64,000 bases of DNA, from contig JAUILQ010000005.1 in the NCBI GenBank assembly GCA_030433005.1, forward strand, positions 62,001-126,000, in the 5' to 3' direction. Positions 7,889-16,160 of this stretch are shown here, piece by piece (the first letter of the stretch is position 1; the number at the start of each line of letters is the position of its first letter). The position numbers and the translations under genes are program-made. Source of the DNA: Alphaproteobacteria bacterium (GTDB lineage: Bacteria; Pseudomonadota; Alphaproteobacteria; Kiloniellales; DSM-21159). Below the pieces are notes generated by a model. That model saw nothing but the letters and a program-made list of their open reading frames with translations, was not told the DNA's origin and searched no databases.

Positions 7889-8716
7889 ATGTCTCGGATT
7901 AAGCTGCTGGGCGCGTTCGCCGCGCTCAGTCTACTCGCCGGCTGCGTCACCGGTTACAACATCGATGCAGCCAAGGAAGTCCAGGCCGGCGGCGGCAGTG
8001 CGTTCAACGCGGCGCTGACCGACGAATACCGTGATCTCACGGTGTTCGAGGCCGACGAGATGTACGACTGGCCGGATGCCGACCACTTCGCCCGCAAGGC
8101 GCTGGCGGCGGCGAACGGCGAGACCGTGATGCCGGAGGAGCTGGCGAACTGGGATCTGCCGGTCGACATGGTCGACGAGATGGCCGGTTACCGGGCCGAG
8201 CTGGTCAGCCTGCTCGACGCCGGCGCCCGCGCCAACAAGCCGGAGATCGCCGCGCGTGCCCAGGCCCGCTTCGACTGCTGGGTCGAGCAGCAGGAGGAGA
8301 ACCACCAGCTGGACGACATCGCGGCCTGCCGCGAGGAGTTCCTGGCGGCCCTCGAGCAGCTCAAGGTGCAGCCCGAGCCGATGGCTCCGGACCGCTTCAC
8401 GGTCTACTTCGACTTCGACCGTTCGAACATCCGTCCGGACGCCCAGGCGGTCCTGAATGACGTGGTCGCCGCGGCCCAGGCCGAGGGTGTCAGCGAGTTC
8501 TCGCTGACCGGCTACACCGACCGCGCCGGTCCGCCGGACTACAACCTGCGTCTCTCGATCCGTCGCGCCGAGTCGGTCCGCGACTACCTGGTGAGCCGTG
8601 GCTTCCTGCCGCAGAACATCTCGGTGGCCGGTCGCGGTGAGTCGGATCTGGCGGTGCCGACGGCGGACGGTGTCCGCGAGCAGGCCAACCGCCGCGTCGA
8701 GATCATCTTCCAGTAA
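7889..8716 (+). CDS. OmpA-family outer-membrane lipoprotein
   Basis: This 275-residue envelope protein has a lipoprotein signal ending in LAGC, so C19 should be lipidated after signal peptidase II cleavage. Residues about 20-165 form an acidic, helix-rich domain I do not recognise. Residues about 170-275 form an OmpA C-terminal peptidoglycan-binding domain, with YFDFDRSNI at its start and an NRRVEI ending typical of the fold. It should anchor the outer membrane to peptidoglycan. A near-perfect AGGAGG ribosome site, a consensus -35 and two strong downstream hairpins suggest high expression, as usual for a Pal/OmpA-like protein. Pal itself is unlikely because no tol genes are adjacent. Confidence 0.88.
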   Translation: MSRIKLLGAFAALSLLAGCVTGYNIDAAKEVQAGGGSAFNAALTDEYRDLTVFEADEMYDWPDADHFARKALAAANGETVMPEELANWDLPVDMVDEMAGYRAELVSLLDAGARANKPEIAARAQARFDCWVEQQEENHQLDDIAACREEFLAALEQLKVQPEPMAPDRFTVYFDFDRSNIRPDAQAVLNDVVAAAQAEGVSEFSLTGYTDRAGPPDYNLRLSIRRAESVRDYLVSRGFLPQNISVAGRGESDLAVPTADGVREQANRRVEIIFQ

Positions 8717-8742
8717 TCTCGACCGAGCGTTAGACGAACGGC

Positions 8743-8772
8743 CGGCGCCGTCCCCTTGCGGGGGCGGCGCCG
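8743..8772 (+). terminator. GC-rich hairpin after OmpA-like gene
   Basis: Arms CGGCGCCG-T-CCCC and GGGG-CGGCGCCG form a long GC stem with one bulged T, 26 bp after the stop. There is no T-tract, so it may be part of a tandem hairpin terminator or simply stabilise the mRNA 3' end. Confidence 0.45.
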
Positions 8773-8783
8773 CGCCGCGTTTG

Positions 8784-8820
8784 GGCCCCGTCTGCCGTGC
8801 GGCAGGCGGGGCCTTCTCGC
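8784..8820 (+). terminator. Putative terminator hairpin after OmpA-like gene
   Basis: A 13-bp stem (8784-8796 with 8801-8813, one G-T pair, 4-nt loop) is followed by TTCTC. It is the second of two strong hairpins behind the OmpA-like gene. The tail is only weakly T-rich. Confidence 0.55.
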
Positions 8821-8956
8821 GTCCGCTCCCCGGGCCCGGCGCCGGAGGGCGCGCCGGCCCGTCCGCCCCCGCTCGCCCCCCGCTCGCCCCTTGCCAAGTC
8901 GTGGCCCAGGACGCAGCCTCTGGCTCTTGTCGAAGTCGGGCGGGAAGGAGCGCGCG

Positions 8957-9352
8957 ATGAGGTACGCCGAGACCACCGCAGGCATCACCGTCGAGGTCGA
9001 GCCGCATTTCCTCGAGGAGCAGTCCTCGCCGGCGGAGAACCACTTCGTCTGGGCCTACAACGTCCGGATCGCCAACAACTCCGGCGAGCCGGTGCAGCTG
9101 ATCGCCCGCTACTGGCGGATCACCGACGCCCTCGGCCGGACCCAGGAGGTGCGCGGCCCCGGCGTCGTCGGCGAGCAGCCCTCGATCGCGCCGGGCGAGG
9201 CCTTCGAGTACACCAGCGGCGCGCCGCTGCAGACGCCCTCCGGCATGATGGTCGGCAGCTACGAGCTGGAGACCCAGGACGGCCGCCGCTTCGAGGTGGC
9301 GACCCCGGGCTTCAGCCTGGACAGCCCGCACCAGCCGATCGTGGTCAATTAG
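8957..9352 (+). CDS. apaG: ApaG domain protein
   Basis: This 131-residue protein matches ApaG over its whole length: an Ig-like beta sandwich with V(W)AYNVRI-type strands, a TDALGRTQEVRGPGVVGEQP segment near residues 55-75 and SGAPLQTPSGMMVGSY towards the C terminus. ApaG is linked to divalent cation resistance in enterobacteria, and its fold occurs in other beta-sandwich proteins, but its biochemical role is unsettled. The ATG at 8957 has an AAGGAG site 6 nt upstream; longer versions of the frame have no ribosome site. Confidence 0.92.
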   Translation: MRYAETTAGITVEVEPHFLEEQSSPAENHFVWAYNVRIANNSGEPVQLIARYWRITDALGRTQEVRGPGVVGEQPSIAPGEAFEYTSGAPLQTPSGMMVGSYELETQDGRRFEVATPGFSLDSPHQPIVVN

Positions 9353-9577
9353 CGCGGGCCGGCCGGCCGTGCCCGGACGCGCCGGACCGCGCGACGCGGC
9401 CGCCTGGAGCGGCGCCGAGGGACCGTCGCGTGCGGCTCAACAGCCCGGCGCAAACCTGCTAGCGTGCGCGGGCGCGCAGCTCCCGCGGCGGGCCGTCGTC
9501 CGGCGCGCCCGACACCCTCTCGCCGGCGGCCGCGCGGTCCGGCCTCCCGCGGTCCTTGCCTTGGCGCGTCCAGCTGC

Positions 9578-11023
9578 ATGGTAGACTTCCGCCCGATCCT
9601 CTTCGTCATCGGCGCCCTGCTGTCGGTTCTGGCGATCGCCATGGTCATCCCGGCGGCGGTCGATGCCGCCAACGGCAACAAGGACTGGCAGGTCTTCGCC
9701 GCCGCCTGCGCGGTGACGCTGTTCGTCGGCGTCAGCCTGGTGCTGACCATGCGCAGCGGCTGGTCGGGCTTCTCGGTGCGCCAGGGCTTCCTGCTGGTCA
9801 CCCTGGCCTGGCTGGTGATCGCGGTCTTCGGGGCGCTGCCCTTCGCCTTCTCGGAGCTGCAGCTGACGGCGACCGACGCCTTCTTCGAGGCCATGTCCGG
9901 CGTCACGACCACCGGCGCCACGGTGATCGTCGGCCTCGACGCGGCCCCGCCCGGCATCCTGCTGTGGCGCGCGATCCTGCAGTGGCTCGGCGGCATCGGC
10001 ATCATCGTCATGGCCGTCGCGGTACTGCCGGTGCTGCGCGTCGGCGGCATGCAGCTGTTCCGGGTCGAGGCCTTCGAGACCGACAAGGTGCTGCCGCGCG
10101 CCGCCCAGCTCGCCGCCGAGATCTCGATCGCCTACTTCTTCCTGACCCTGGCCGCCGCTCTGCTGTTCTGGAGCCTGGGCATGAACGGCTTCGACGCCGT
10201 GGCCCATGCCATGACCTCGATCGCGACCGGCGGCTACTCGACCCGCGACGCCTCGGTCGGGCATTTCGACTCGGCGGCGATCGACTACGCCGTCTCGCTG
10301 GTCATGCTGCTCGGCTCGATCCCCTTCGTGCTCTACCTGCGCGTCGCGCGCGGGCACAGCCTGGCGCTGTTCCGCGATTCCCAGGTCCGCTGGATGCTCG
10401 CGATCATCGCCGTGGCGATCGCCGTGCTGACCATCTGGCTGATCGACGGCGGCCAGTTCGAAACGGCCGAGGCGCTGCGCTACACGACCTTCAACGTCAT
10501 CTCGATCATGACCGGCACCGGCTACGCGACCACGGCCTTCGACCTCTGGGGCGGCTTCGCCATGGTCGTCTTCTTCATCCTGATGTTCATCGGCGGCTGC
10601 GCCGGCTCGACGACCTGCGGCATCAAGATCTTCCGCTTCCAGGTGCTGGCCGCGACCGCCGCCACCCAGCTCAAGCGGCTGATGCAGCCGCACGGCGTGT
10701 TCCTGGCCTACTACCACGGCAAGCCGGTGCCCGAGCAGGTGTCGCTGTCGGTGACCTCGTTCTTCTTCCTGTTCATCGGCGCCTTCGGCGTGCTCGCCGC
10801 GGCGCTCGGCGTGGTCGGGCTGGACTACGTGACGGCGATCTCCGGCGCGGCCAGCGCGATCGCCAACGTCGGCCCCGGTCTCGGGCCGATCATCGGGCCG
10901 GCCGGCACCTACGAGAGTCTGCCCGACGCCGCCAAGTGGCTGCTCTGCGGCGGCATGCTGCTCGGCCGGCTCGAGCTCTTCACCGTGCTGGTGCTGTTCA
11001 TGCCCCACTTCTGGCGCAGCTGA
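9578..11023 (+). CDS. trkH: TrkH-family potassium uptake protein
   Basis: This 481-residue integral membrane protein of the Trk/Ktr type is the ion-conducting subunit for K+ uptake. Four pore-loop repeats are recognisable: MSGVTTTGAT, SIATGGYST, IMTGTGYATT and ANVGPGLG, each followed by a helix. The basic loop IKIFRFQ and the C-terminal LGRLELFTVLVLF segment are typical of TrkH. Regulatory NAD-binding TrkA is not encoded nearby, although trkA is often elsewhere in alphaproteobacteria. The ATG at 9578 begins the first TM helix; no strong ribosome site precedes it, so the exact start is slightly uncertain. It converges with the amino-acid transporter operon. Confidence 0.9.
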   Translation: MVDFRPILFVIGALLSVLAIAMVIPAAVDAANGNKDWQVFAAACAVTLFVGVSLVLTMRSGWSGFSVRQGFLLVTLAWLVIAVFGALPFAFSELQLTATDAFFEAMSGVTTTGATVIVGLDAAPPGILLWRAILQWLGGIGIIVMAVAVLPVLRVGGMQLFRVEAFETDKVLPRAAQLAAEISIAYFFLTLAAALLFWSLGMNGFDAVAHAMTSIATGGYSTRDASVGHFDSAAIDYAVSLVMLLGSIPFVLYLRVARGHSLALFRDSQVRWMLAIIAVAIAVLTIWLIDGGQFETAEALRYTTFNVISIMTGTGYATTAFDLWGGFAMVVFFILMFIGGCAGSTTCGIKIFRFQVLAATAATQLKRLMQPHGVFLAYYHGKPVPEQVSLSVTSFFFLFIGAFGVLAAALGVVGLDYVTAISGAASAIANVGPGLGPIIGPAGTYESLPDAAKWLLCGGMLLGRLELFTVLVLFMPHFWRS

Positions 11024-11051
11024 GCCGCGCGCGCGGCGGCCGGCGGCCGGC

Positions 11052-11819
11052 TCAGGCGTTGACGATCGCCTTCAGGAAACGCTGCGTGCGCTCCTCGCGC
11101 GGCGCCTCGAAGAAGGTCTTGGCCGGACCCTGCTCGACGATGCGGCCGTCCTCCAGCAGGATCGCCCGGTCGGCGACGTTGCGCCCGAAGCCGATCTCGT
11201 GGGTCACCACGATCATGGTCACCGCGTCCTCCTCGCGCAGCGCCCGGATGACGCCGAGGACCTCCTCCTTCTTCTCCGGATCCAGCGCCGAGGTCGGCTC
11301 GTCGAACATCAGCAGCTTCGGCCGCATCGCCAGTGCGCGGGCGATCGCGACGCGCTGGCGCTGGCCGCCCGAGAGTTCGCAGGGATAGGCGCCGGCCTTC
11401 TCGGCCAGGCCGACGCGCTCGAGCAGCTCGCCCGCCTCGGCCTGCGCCTGGCGGCGCGTCAACCCGCGCACGCGGCGCGGCGCCAGCGCCAGGTTCTCCA
11501 GCACGCGCATGTGCGGGAACAGGTTGAAGTTCTGGAAAACCAGGCCGGTGCCCTCGCGTGCCGAGCCGCGCTGCCGGGCATCCGCCAGGTCGATCTCGTG
11601 GCCGTCGAGCGTCAGTCGCCCCCGGTCGACCGGCTCCAGGCCGTTCAGGCAGCGCAGCAGCGTGCTCTTGCCGCAGCCGCTCGGCCCGCAGATCACCAGG
11701 GCCTCGCCGCGCGCGACCTCGAAGGAGACGTCGTCGAGCACGCCGAGCGCGCCGAACGACTTGCTGAGGCCGCGCAGGGCCAGATAGGGCTGGCCGCCCG
11801 TCTCGGCATCCCTGGTCAT
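11052..11819 (-). CDS. Polar amino acid ABC transporter ATP-binding protein
   Basis: This 255-residue ABC ATPase of the GlnQ/HisP class powers import through the permease encoded just upstream. Walker A GPSGCGKST is at residues 45-53, followed by the LSGGQRQRVAIARAL signature and MFDEPTSALDP Walker B with D-loop. I start it at the ATG at 11819, which has a GGGAGAG site about 6 nt upstream and overlaps the permease stop by one base (TGATG); an alternative start five codons earlier lies inside that site. It is last in the minus-strand unit TPP enzyme - binding protein - permease - ATPase. Confidence 0.9.
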   Translation of the reverse strand: MTRDAETGGQPYLALRGLSKSFGALGVLDDVSFEVARGEALVICGPSGCGKSTLLRCLNGLEPVDRGRLTLDGHEIDLADARQRGSAREGTGLVFQNFNLFPHMRVLENLALAPRRVRGLTRRQAQAEAGELLERVGLAEKAGAYPCELSGGQRQRVAIARALAMRPKLLMFDEPTSALDPEKKEEVLGVIRALREEDAVTMIVVTHEIGFGRNVADRAILLEDGRIVEQGPAKTFFEAPREERTQRFLKAIVNA

Positions 11820-12487
11820 CACACGCTCTCCCACTTGCGCAGCCGCTCCAGCCGCCGCATCAGGATGGTGAAGGAGAGGATCAGCGCGACGTAGATCACC
11901 GCGGCGCCGGTGTAGAGCTCGAGCGGCCGGAAGAACTGCACCGTCAGCTCCTGCGCCCGGAACATGATCTCCGGCACGGCGATCAGCACCGTGACCGTGA
12001 CGTTCTTGATGATCGTGATATGCACGTTGGTCAGCGCCGGCAGCGTCGAGAAGAAGGCCTGGGGCACGATCACGTAGCGCAGGATGTCGCGCCGCGACAG
12101 GCCGAGCGACCAGGCCGCCTGGCGCTGGGTGTCGGGGATCGCCTGCAGGCCGCCGCGGTAGGCCTCGCAGGCCAGCGCGCTGCCGTTCAGCGAGAGCGCC
12201 AGAATGCTGCTCTCGACCGGCGACAGGCCGAGGCCGGTCAGGATCGGCAGGACGTAGTGGATCCAGATCAGCAGCACGACCACCGGCAGGGTGCGGAAGA
12301 CGTCGACGTAGGCGGCGCCGAGCAGCCGCAGCGCCCGCAGTCCGGAGAGGTGCATGGCGGCCAGGGCGAGGCCGAAGAGGCTGGCGACCAGGATGCTCGG
12401 CAGGGCCACCAGCACGGCGTACCAGACGCCGCCGCCGAGATAGCCGCCGTAGTCGAGCAGGATCGAGAAGTTGAAGTTGTAGTCCAT
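11819..12487 (-). CDS. Polar amino acid ABC transporter permease
   Basis: This 222-residue HisM/GltK-type permease has about five TM helices. The diagnostic cytoplasmic EAA loop is present as EAYRGGLQAIPDTQRQAAWS followed by LGLSRRD near residues 105-130. Only one permease gene is present, so the channel is probably a homodimer. It follows the binding-protein gene after 126 bp and is translationally coupled to the ATPase. The transported ligand is unknown; neighbouring catabolic genes make a substrate for the TPP enzyme or a precursor of it plausible. Confidence 0.88.
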   Translation of the reverse strand: MDYNFNFSILLDYGGYLGGGVWYAVLVALPSILVASLFGLALAAMHLSGLRALRLLGAAYVDVFRTLPVVVLLIWIHYVLPILTGLGLSPVESSILALSLNGSALACEAYRGGLQAIPDTQRQAAWSLGLSRRDILRYVIVPQAFFSTLPALTNVHITIIKNVTVTVLIAVPEIMFRAQELTVQFFRPLELYTGAAVIYVALILSFTILMRRLERLRKWESV

Positions 12488-12613
12488 CGGTCGCCCGTCC
12501 GGGTCAGGGCGGGGCGGCGGCGCGGGACGGCCCGATCGCCGTCCCGCTGTCCGCCGCGCCGCGGTCGGCCTGGGGAGAGGGTCCGGTCCTCGGGACCCCT
12601 CCGGTCGGCCCGA

Positions 12614-13411
12614 TCAGTTCGGGCCGGTCGCGAGCGAGGCCGGCATGTTCCAGCGCTCCGCCAGCTCCTGGTACCAGCCGCGCAGCTTCATCACCCGGAT
12701 GTAGGTGTCGAGGAAGGTCAGCAGGTCCTGGTCGCCGTAGCGCACCGCGTGGTTGAGGCCGTTCCACTCGGTGTCCTCCGGGGCGAACTCGAGCAGCCGC
12801 AACTCGTCGCGCTCCTCGGCCCGCGTCTTGTTGGAGATCGAGTCGCCGACGTAGGCCTGGGCCCGACCCTGCATGACCTCCAGGACGGCGGCGCCGGTGT
12901 CGGTGAAGGACTTAACCTCGGCCGTGCCGAAGGCGCGCTCGGCGAAACGGTGCGCGCTGGTTCCGGAGACCACGGTGACGACGTTGCCCTCCTGGTCGAG
13001 GTCGCCGCGGCTCTGCGCCGGGCTGTCCGCGGGCACCACCGCGACGTGCGAGAGGTAGCCCCAGGCCTCGGTGAAGGCGACCGCCTTGGCCCGTTCCGGC
13101 GTGGCGCCCATGCCGGTCATGATGACGTCCCACTTGCCCGCCTGCAGGCCGGCGATCAGGCCGCTCCAGGTGGTGTTGACGAACTCGACCTCGATGCCGG
13201 TCTGCTCGGTGAGCATCTTGATGTCGTCGACGATCAGGCCCTCGAACTCGTCGGTCGCCGGGTTCTTGGCGACGAAGCCGTTCCAGGGGGCGACCCCGAC
13301 GACCATCTTGTTGGTCGACATGATGCGATCGAAGGTCTCGGAGGCGCTCGCCGGCAGGGCGAGCCCGAGCGCCGCCGTCAGCGCGGCGACCAGGGTCAGT
13401 ATCCTCAGCAT
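12614..13411 (-). CDS. Periplasmic substrate-binding protein, polar amino acid type
   Basis: This 265-residue family 3 (SBP_bac_3) binding protein has a signal peptide (residues 1-23, cleavage after ASA) and a mature domain starting with a LVVGVAPWNGF-like strand where amino-acid binding proteins usually begin. The DDIKMLTEQTGI helix and a GTSAHRFAE segment fit the family. The ATG at 13411 has a GGGAGA site about 7 nt upstream. The 59-bp spacing from the TPP enzyme gene suggests one transcript. The ligand cannot be predicted with confidence. Confidence 0.87.
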   Translation of the reverse strand: MLRILTLVAALTAALGLALPASASETFDRIMSTNKMVVGVAPWNGFVAKNPATDEFEGLIVDDIKMLTEQTGIEVEFVNTTWSGLIAGLQAGKWDVIMTGMGATPERAKAVAFTEAWGYLSHVAVVPADSPAQSRGDLDQEGNVVTVVSGTSAHRFAERAFGTAEVKSFTDTGAAVLEVMQGRAQAYVGDSISNKTRAEERDELRLLEFAPEDTEWNGLNHAVRYGDQDLLTFLDTYIRVMKLRGWYQELAERWNMPASLATGPN

Positions 13412-13470
13412 GGTTCCATCTCCCCGTTCTCTGGCGTGTTTGCGCGGTGGGCCGGTGCTCGGCCTGCGGG

Positions 13471-15186
13471 TCAGTGCGACTCGCCGGCAGCCGCCTCCCG
13501 GGCCAGTCCCATGATCGGCGCCATCGCCGTGTCGTCGATGACGACGTCGATCACGTAGGGTCGATCGCTCGCCAGGGCGCGATCGATGGCCGCGTCGAGA
13601 TCGGAGGCGGCGACGACCCGCTCCCCGGCACAGTGGAAGTTGCGGGCGACCGCGGCGTAGTCGACGTCCAGCAGGTCGCACTCGCGGTAGCTGTCGAACA
13701 GCTTCAGCTCGAAGTGCTTCTGGAAGCCCAGGGTGCGGTTGTTGAAGACCAGCACGACGACCGGCACGCCGTAGCGGGCCGCGGTCTCCAGCTCGGCAAG
13801 CACGTAGCCGAAGGCGCCGTCGCCGGTCACGCAGACGACCGGTGCGTCGGGCCGTCCGAGCTTGGCGCCGACCGCGGCGGGCAAGCTCCAGCCGATGCCG
13901 CCGGTGCCGCGCGGCGAGAGGAAGCGGCAGCCCTCGGCGACCGCGTCGATGTGGCTGAAGGCCCAGCCGGTGACGTAGCTGGCGTCGGTGACCACCAGGG
14001 TCTGCTCGGCCATGCGGCGCGACACGCCGGCCAGGATCTGCTCGGGCCGGATCGGCTCGGCGCCGCTGTCGGCGACGGCCTCGAACTCCCTGCGCCAGGC
14101 CTGCTTGTCGCGCGCGAAGGCGTCGCGGTCCCAGGCGTTGCCGTCGGCCGTGGCGAGCGAGGGTTGGGCGAGCAGCGCGCGCAGCGTTTCGCGGACGTCG
14201 CCGGTCAGCGTCAGCTCGGTGCGCAGGTTGCGCCCCGGCTCCTCGGGATCGATGTCGAGGTGGATGACGCGGGCCGCGGCGCCCGGCTGCGTCCAGTTGC
14301 AGTAGCAGATCTGGCCGGTGCGCGAGCCGGCGATCAGCACGACGTCGGCCTGCTGCAGCGCGGCGTTGGCGATCCGCCCGCGGCCGAGCGGCCCGGCGGT
14401 CGAGGAGCCGATGACCCCGAGCGACAGCGGATGGCGATCGGCGATCGCGCCCTTGCCGTTCATCGTGGTGACCACGGGGCAGCCGAGGCCCTCGGCGAGC
14501 GCGACGACCTCGCGCGCCGCGCCGGCGCTGATCGCGCCGCCGCCGGCGACGACGATCGGCCGCTCGGCGCCGGCGAGCAGCTCGGCGGCCCGGGCCAGCG
14601 CCTCGTCGTCGGGGCGCGTGCGGGTCGCGGGAAAGCGGTCGAAGCCGGCCTCGGCGTAGACGTCGCTCTCGGCCTCCTCGGTCATGACGTCGGCCGGGCA
14701 GAGCACGGCCACCGGTCCGGGACGCCCCGAGGTCGCCAGCCGGAAGGCCCGGCGCACGGTTTCGGCCGCGCGCTCGGCGAGGTCGACGCGCAGCACCTTC
14801 TTGGTGAAGGGGGCGAGCGCCGCGAAATGGTCGATCTCGCTGCTGGCATGGCGCTCGCGGTGACGCGCCGGGATCTCCTGGACGAAGGCGATGACCGGGA
14901 TCGAGGACTTCTGGGCCTCCAGCAGGCCGGTGATCAGGTTGGTCGCGCCCGGCCCGAAGGTCGCCGCGCAGATCCCCGGCCGGCCGGTCGCCTTCGCGAA
15001 GCCGTGGGCCATGATGGCGCCGTGCTTTTCGTCGCGGATCGTGATCGCCCGCATCTCGCTCGGCTCGACCTGGTGGAACAGCTGGACCGGATCCTCCATG
15101 CCGAACAGGTGGGTGACCCCGTAGGCCTTGAGCGTCTCGTAGATCAGCTTGGCGGCGGTGCCCCGCCGCAGGGATGACTCGACCAT
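13471..15186 (-). CDS. Thiamine-diphosphate enzyme, acetolactate-synthase superfamily, substrate unknown
   Basis: This 571-residue enzyme has the three-domain layout of acetolactate synthase and 2-oxoacid decarboxylases: Pyr domain (about 1-170) with catalytic Glu E53 in a DEKHG context, a central domain (about 190-330) and a C-terminal PP domain with the GDGAFGY...NN thiamine-diphosphate/Mg motif. It is not an obvious IlvB, since no small subunit gene follows and it is joined to an ABC importer. Decarboxylation or carboligation of an imported or derived 2-oxo acid is the likely chemistry. The ATG at 15186 has a GAGAG site; longer starts run into the regulatory gap. A divergent IclR regulator probably controls it. 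Confidence 0.8.
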   Translation of the reverse strand: MVESSLRRGTAAKLIYETLKAYGVTHLFGMEDPVQLFHQVEPSEMRAITIRDEKHGAIMAHGFAKATGRPGICAATFGPGATNLITGLLEAQKSSIPVIAFVQEIPARHRERHASSEIDHFAALAPFTKKVLRVDLAERAAETVRRAFRLATSGRPGPVAVLCPADVMTEEAESDVYAEAGFDRFPATRTRPDDEALARAAELLAGAERPIVVAGGGAISAGAAREVVALAEGLGCPVVTTMNGKGAIADRHPLSLGVIGSSTAGPLGRGRIANAALQQADVVLIAGSRTGQICYCNWTQPGAAARVIHLDIDPEEPGRNLRTELTLTGDVRETLRALLAQPSLATADGNAWDRDAFARDKQAWRREFEAVADSGAEPIRPEQILAGVSRRMAEQTLVVTDASYVTGWAFSHIDAVAEGCRFLSPRGTGGIGWSLPAAVGAKLGRPDAPVVCVTGDGAFGYVLAELETAARYGVPVVVLVFNNRTLGFQKHFELKLFDSYRECDLLDVDYAAVARNFHCAGERVVAASDLDAAIDRALASDRPYVIDVVIDDTAMAPIMGLAREAAAGESH

Positions 15187-15202
15187 GTGCCTCTCGACCA
15201 GA

Positions 15203-15230
15203 GTTCCAGAATAAGGAACATTTCTTCCTT
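15203..15230. promoter_or_regulatory. Candidate IclR operator (overlapping palindromes)
   Basis: Two overlapping inverted repeats sit in the divergent gap: GTTCC-N7-GGAAC (15203-15219) and AAGGAA-N6-TTCCTT (15213-15230). They lie just downstream of the proposed -10 of the minus-strand TPP-enzyme promoter, where a bound repressor would block transcription. IclR-family sites are often AT-centred TTCC/GGAA palindromes. Binding by this regulator is inferred from position only. Confidence 0.5.
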
Positions 15231-15231
15231 C

Positions 15232-15260
15232 ATGAAATCGCCATCGACCCACGGCGTCAA
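15232..15260 (-). promoter_or_regulatory. Putative promoter of the TPP-enzyme/transporter operon
   Basis: On the minus strand TTGACG (complement of 15255-15260) and TTTCAT (complement of 15232-15237) are separated by 17 nt. Transcription would start near 15225, inside the palindromic operator candidate, leaving a leader of about 40 nt with the GAGAG ribosome site. Confidence 0.45.
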
Positions 15261-15291
15261 AGTGAATCTTGCGCTTTCTATGCTAAGAGCC

Positions 15292-15322
15292 TTGCGAGCA
15301 GAGGAAATGAGTTGCTTATAAT
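15292..15322 (+). promoter_or_regulatory. Putative promoter of the IclR gene with consensus -10
   Basis: A perfect TATAAT occupies 15317-15322, with TTGCGA at 15292-15297 as a 19-nt-spaced -35. Transcription starting 7-8 nt after the -10 would begin 1-3 nt before the IclR ATG (15332), which suggests a leaderless or near-leaderless mRNA. Confidence 0.5.
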
Positions 15323-15331
15323 GGAACTACC

Positions 15332-16096
15332 ATGAAAACCCTGGCGACGGCGATACGCGCCCTGAAGCTGCTGGCGGCCGCACCGGGCGAGCTCGGCGTG
15401 CAGGAGCTGGCCGAGGCGCTGGCGCTGCCGAAGAGCAGCGTCTCGCGGCTGATGGCCTCGCTGCGCGACGGCGGCCTGGCCGAGCAGAACCCGCGCACCC
15501 GGCGCTATCGCCCGGGGCCGCTCGGCTGGGAGCTGGGCGCGCGCTACCGGCCGTCGGGCAGCGACCTGACGCTGCTCGGCGAGGCCATGTCCCACCTCGC
15601 GGAGACGACCGGCTTCACCAGCTGGCTGGCCGTGCTCGCCGGCGCCGACATCATCGTGCTGCGCCACCACCAGGGCACGACGCCGATCCAGTTCACGGTG
15701 CGCCCCGGCCAGCGGCTGCCGGCGCACAGCACGGCGATCGGCAAGGCCCTGCTGGCGCGCCTGCCGGAGCGCACCCTGGCCAGCCTGTTCGGCCGCACGC
15801 TGCCGGCCAGCACGGAGCAGACGCTCGACAGTCTGGAGGCCCTGGCCGCCGACCTGCGCCAGGTTCGGGAGAGCGGCCTCGCCTTCTCGAACCAGGAGAC
15901 CTTCAGCGGCATCACGGCGGTCGCCGTGGCGCTGCAGGGCCCTGCCTCGGACAGCGCCGTCGGTCTCGGCGTCTCCTTCCCGACCCGCTACGGCGACCCG
16001 ATGAGCCTGAAGCACGTCACCAGCGTGCTGCGCTCGGAAGCGCAGCGCCTGGGCGCGGCGATCCAGGATCCGCTCTGGTCGTCGCGCGCCTCGTGA
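15332..16096 (+). CDS. IclR-family transcriptional regulator
   Basis: This 254-residue regulator has an N-terminal winged helix-turn-helix (about 5-65: AIRALKLLAA, then LALPKSSVSRLMASL as the recognition region) and a C-terminal IclR effector domain with the HSTAIGKALLA-type segment near residue 135 and NQETFSGITAVAV near 190. It is divergent from the TPP-enzyme/ABC-transporter operon, with palindromes between them, so it most likely represses that operon and responds to the substrate or a metabolite. The adjacent ArgE-like gene, 64 bp downstream, may belong to the same regulon. Confidence 0.88.
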   Translation: MKTLATAIRALKLLAAAPGELGVQELAEALALPKSSVSRLMASLRDGGLAEQNPRTRRYRPGPLGWELGARYRPSGSDLTLLGEAMSHLAETTGFTSWLAVLAGADIIVLRHHQGTTPIQFTVRPGQRLPAHSTAIGKALLARLPERTLASLFGRTLPASTEQTLDSLEALAADLRQVRESGLAFSNQETFSGITAVAVALQGPASDSAVGLGVSFPTRYGDPMSLKHVTSVLRSEAQRLGAAIQDPLWSSRAS

Positions 16097-16160
16097 GCCG
16101 GTTCGCGCGGGGCGGGCCTGCGCGCTTCCCACGGGCGCACAACTGCATTACCAAGCGCGG

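Noticed and set aside
13471-15186. Assignment of the TPP enzyme as ilvB or as sulfoacetaldehyde acetyltransferase
   Set aside because: There is no small-subunit gene for acetolactate synthase, and no phosphotransacetylase or sulfonate gene nearby for the alternative; only the superfamily is supported.
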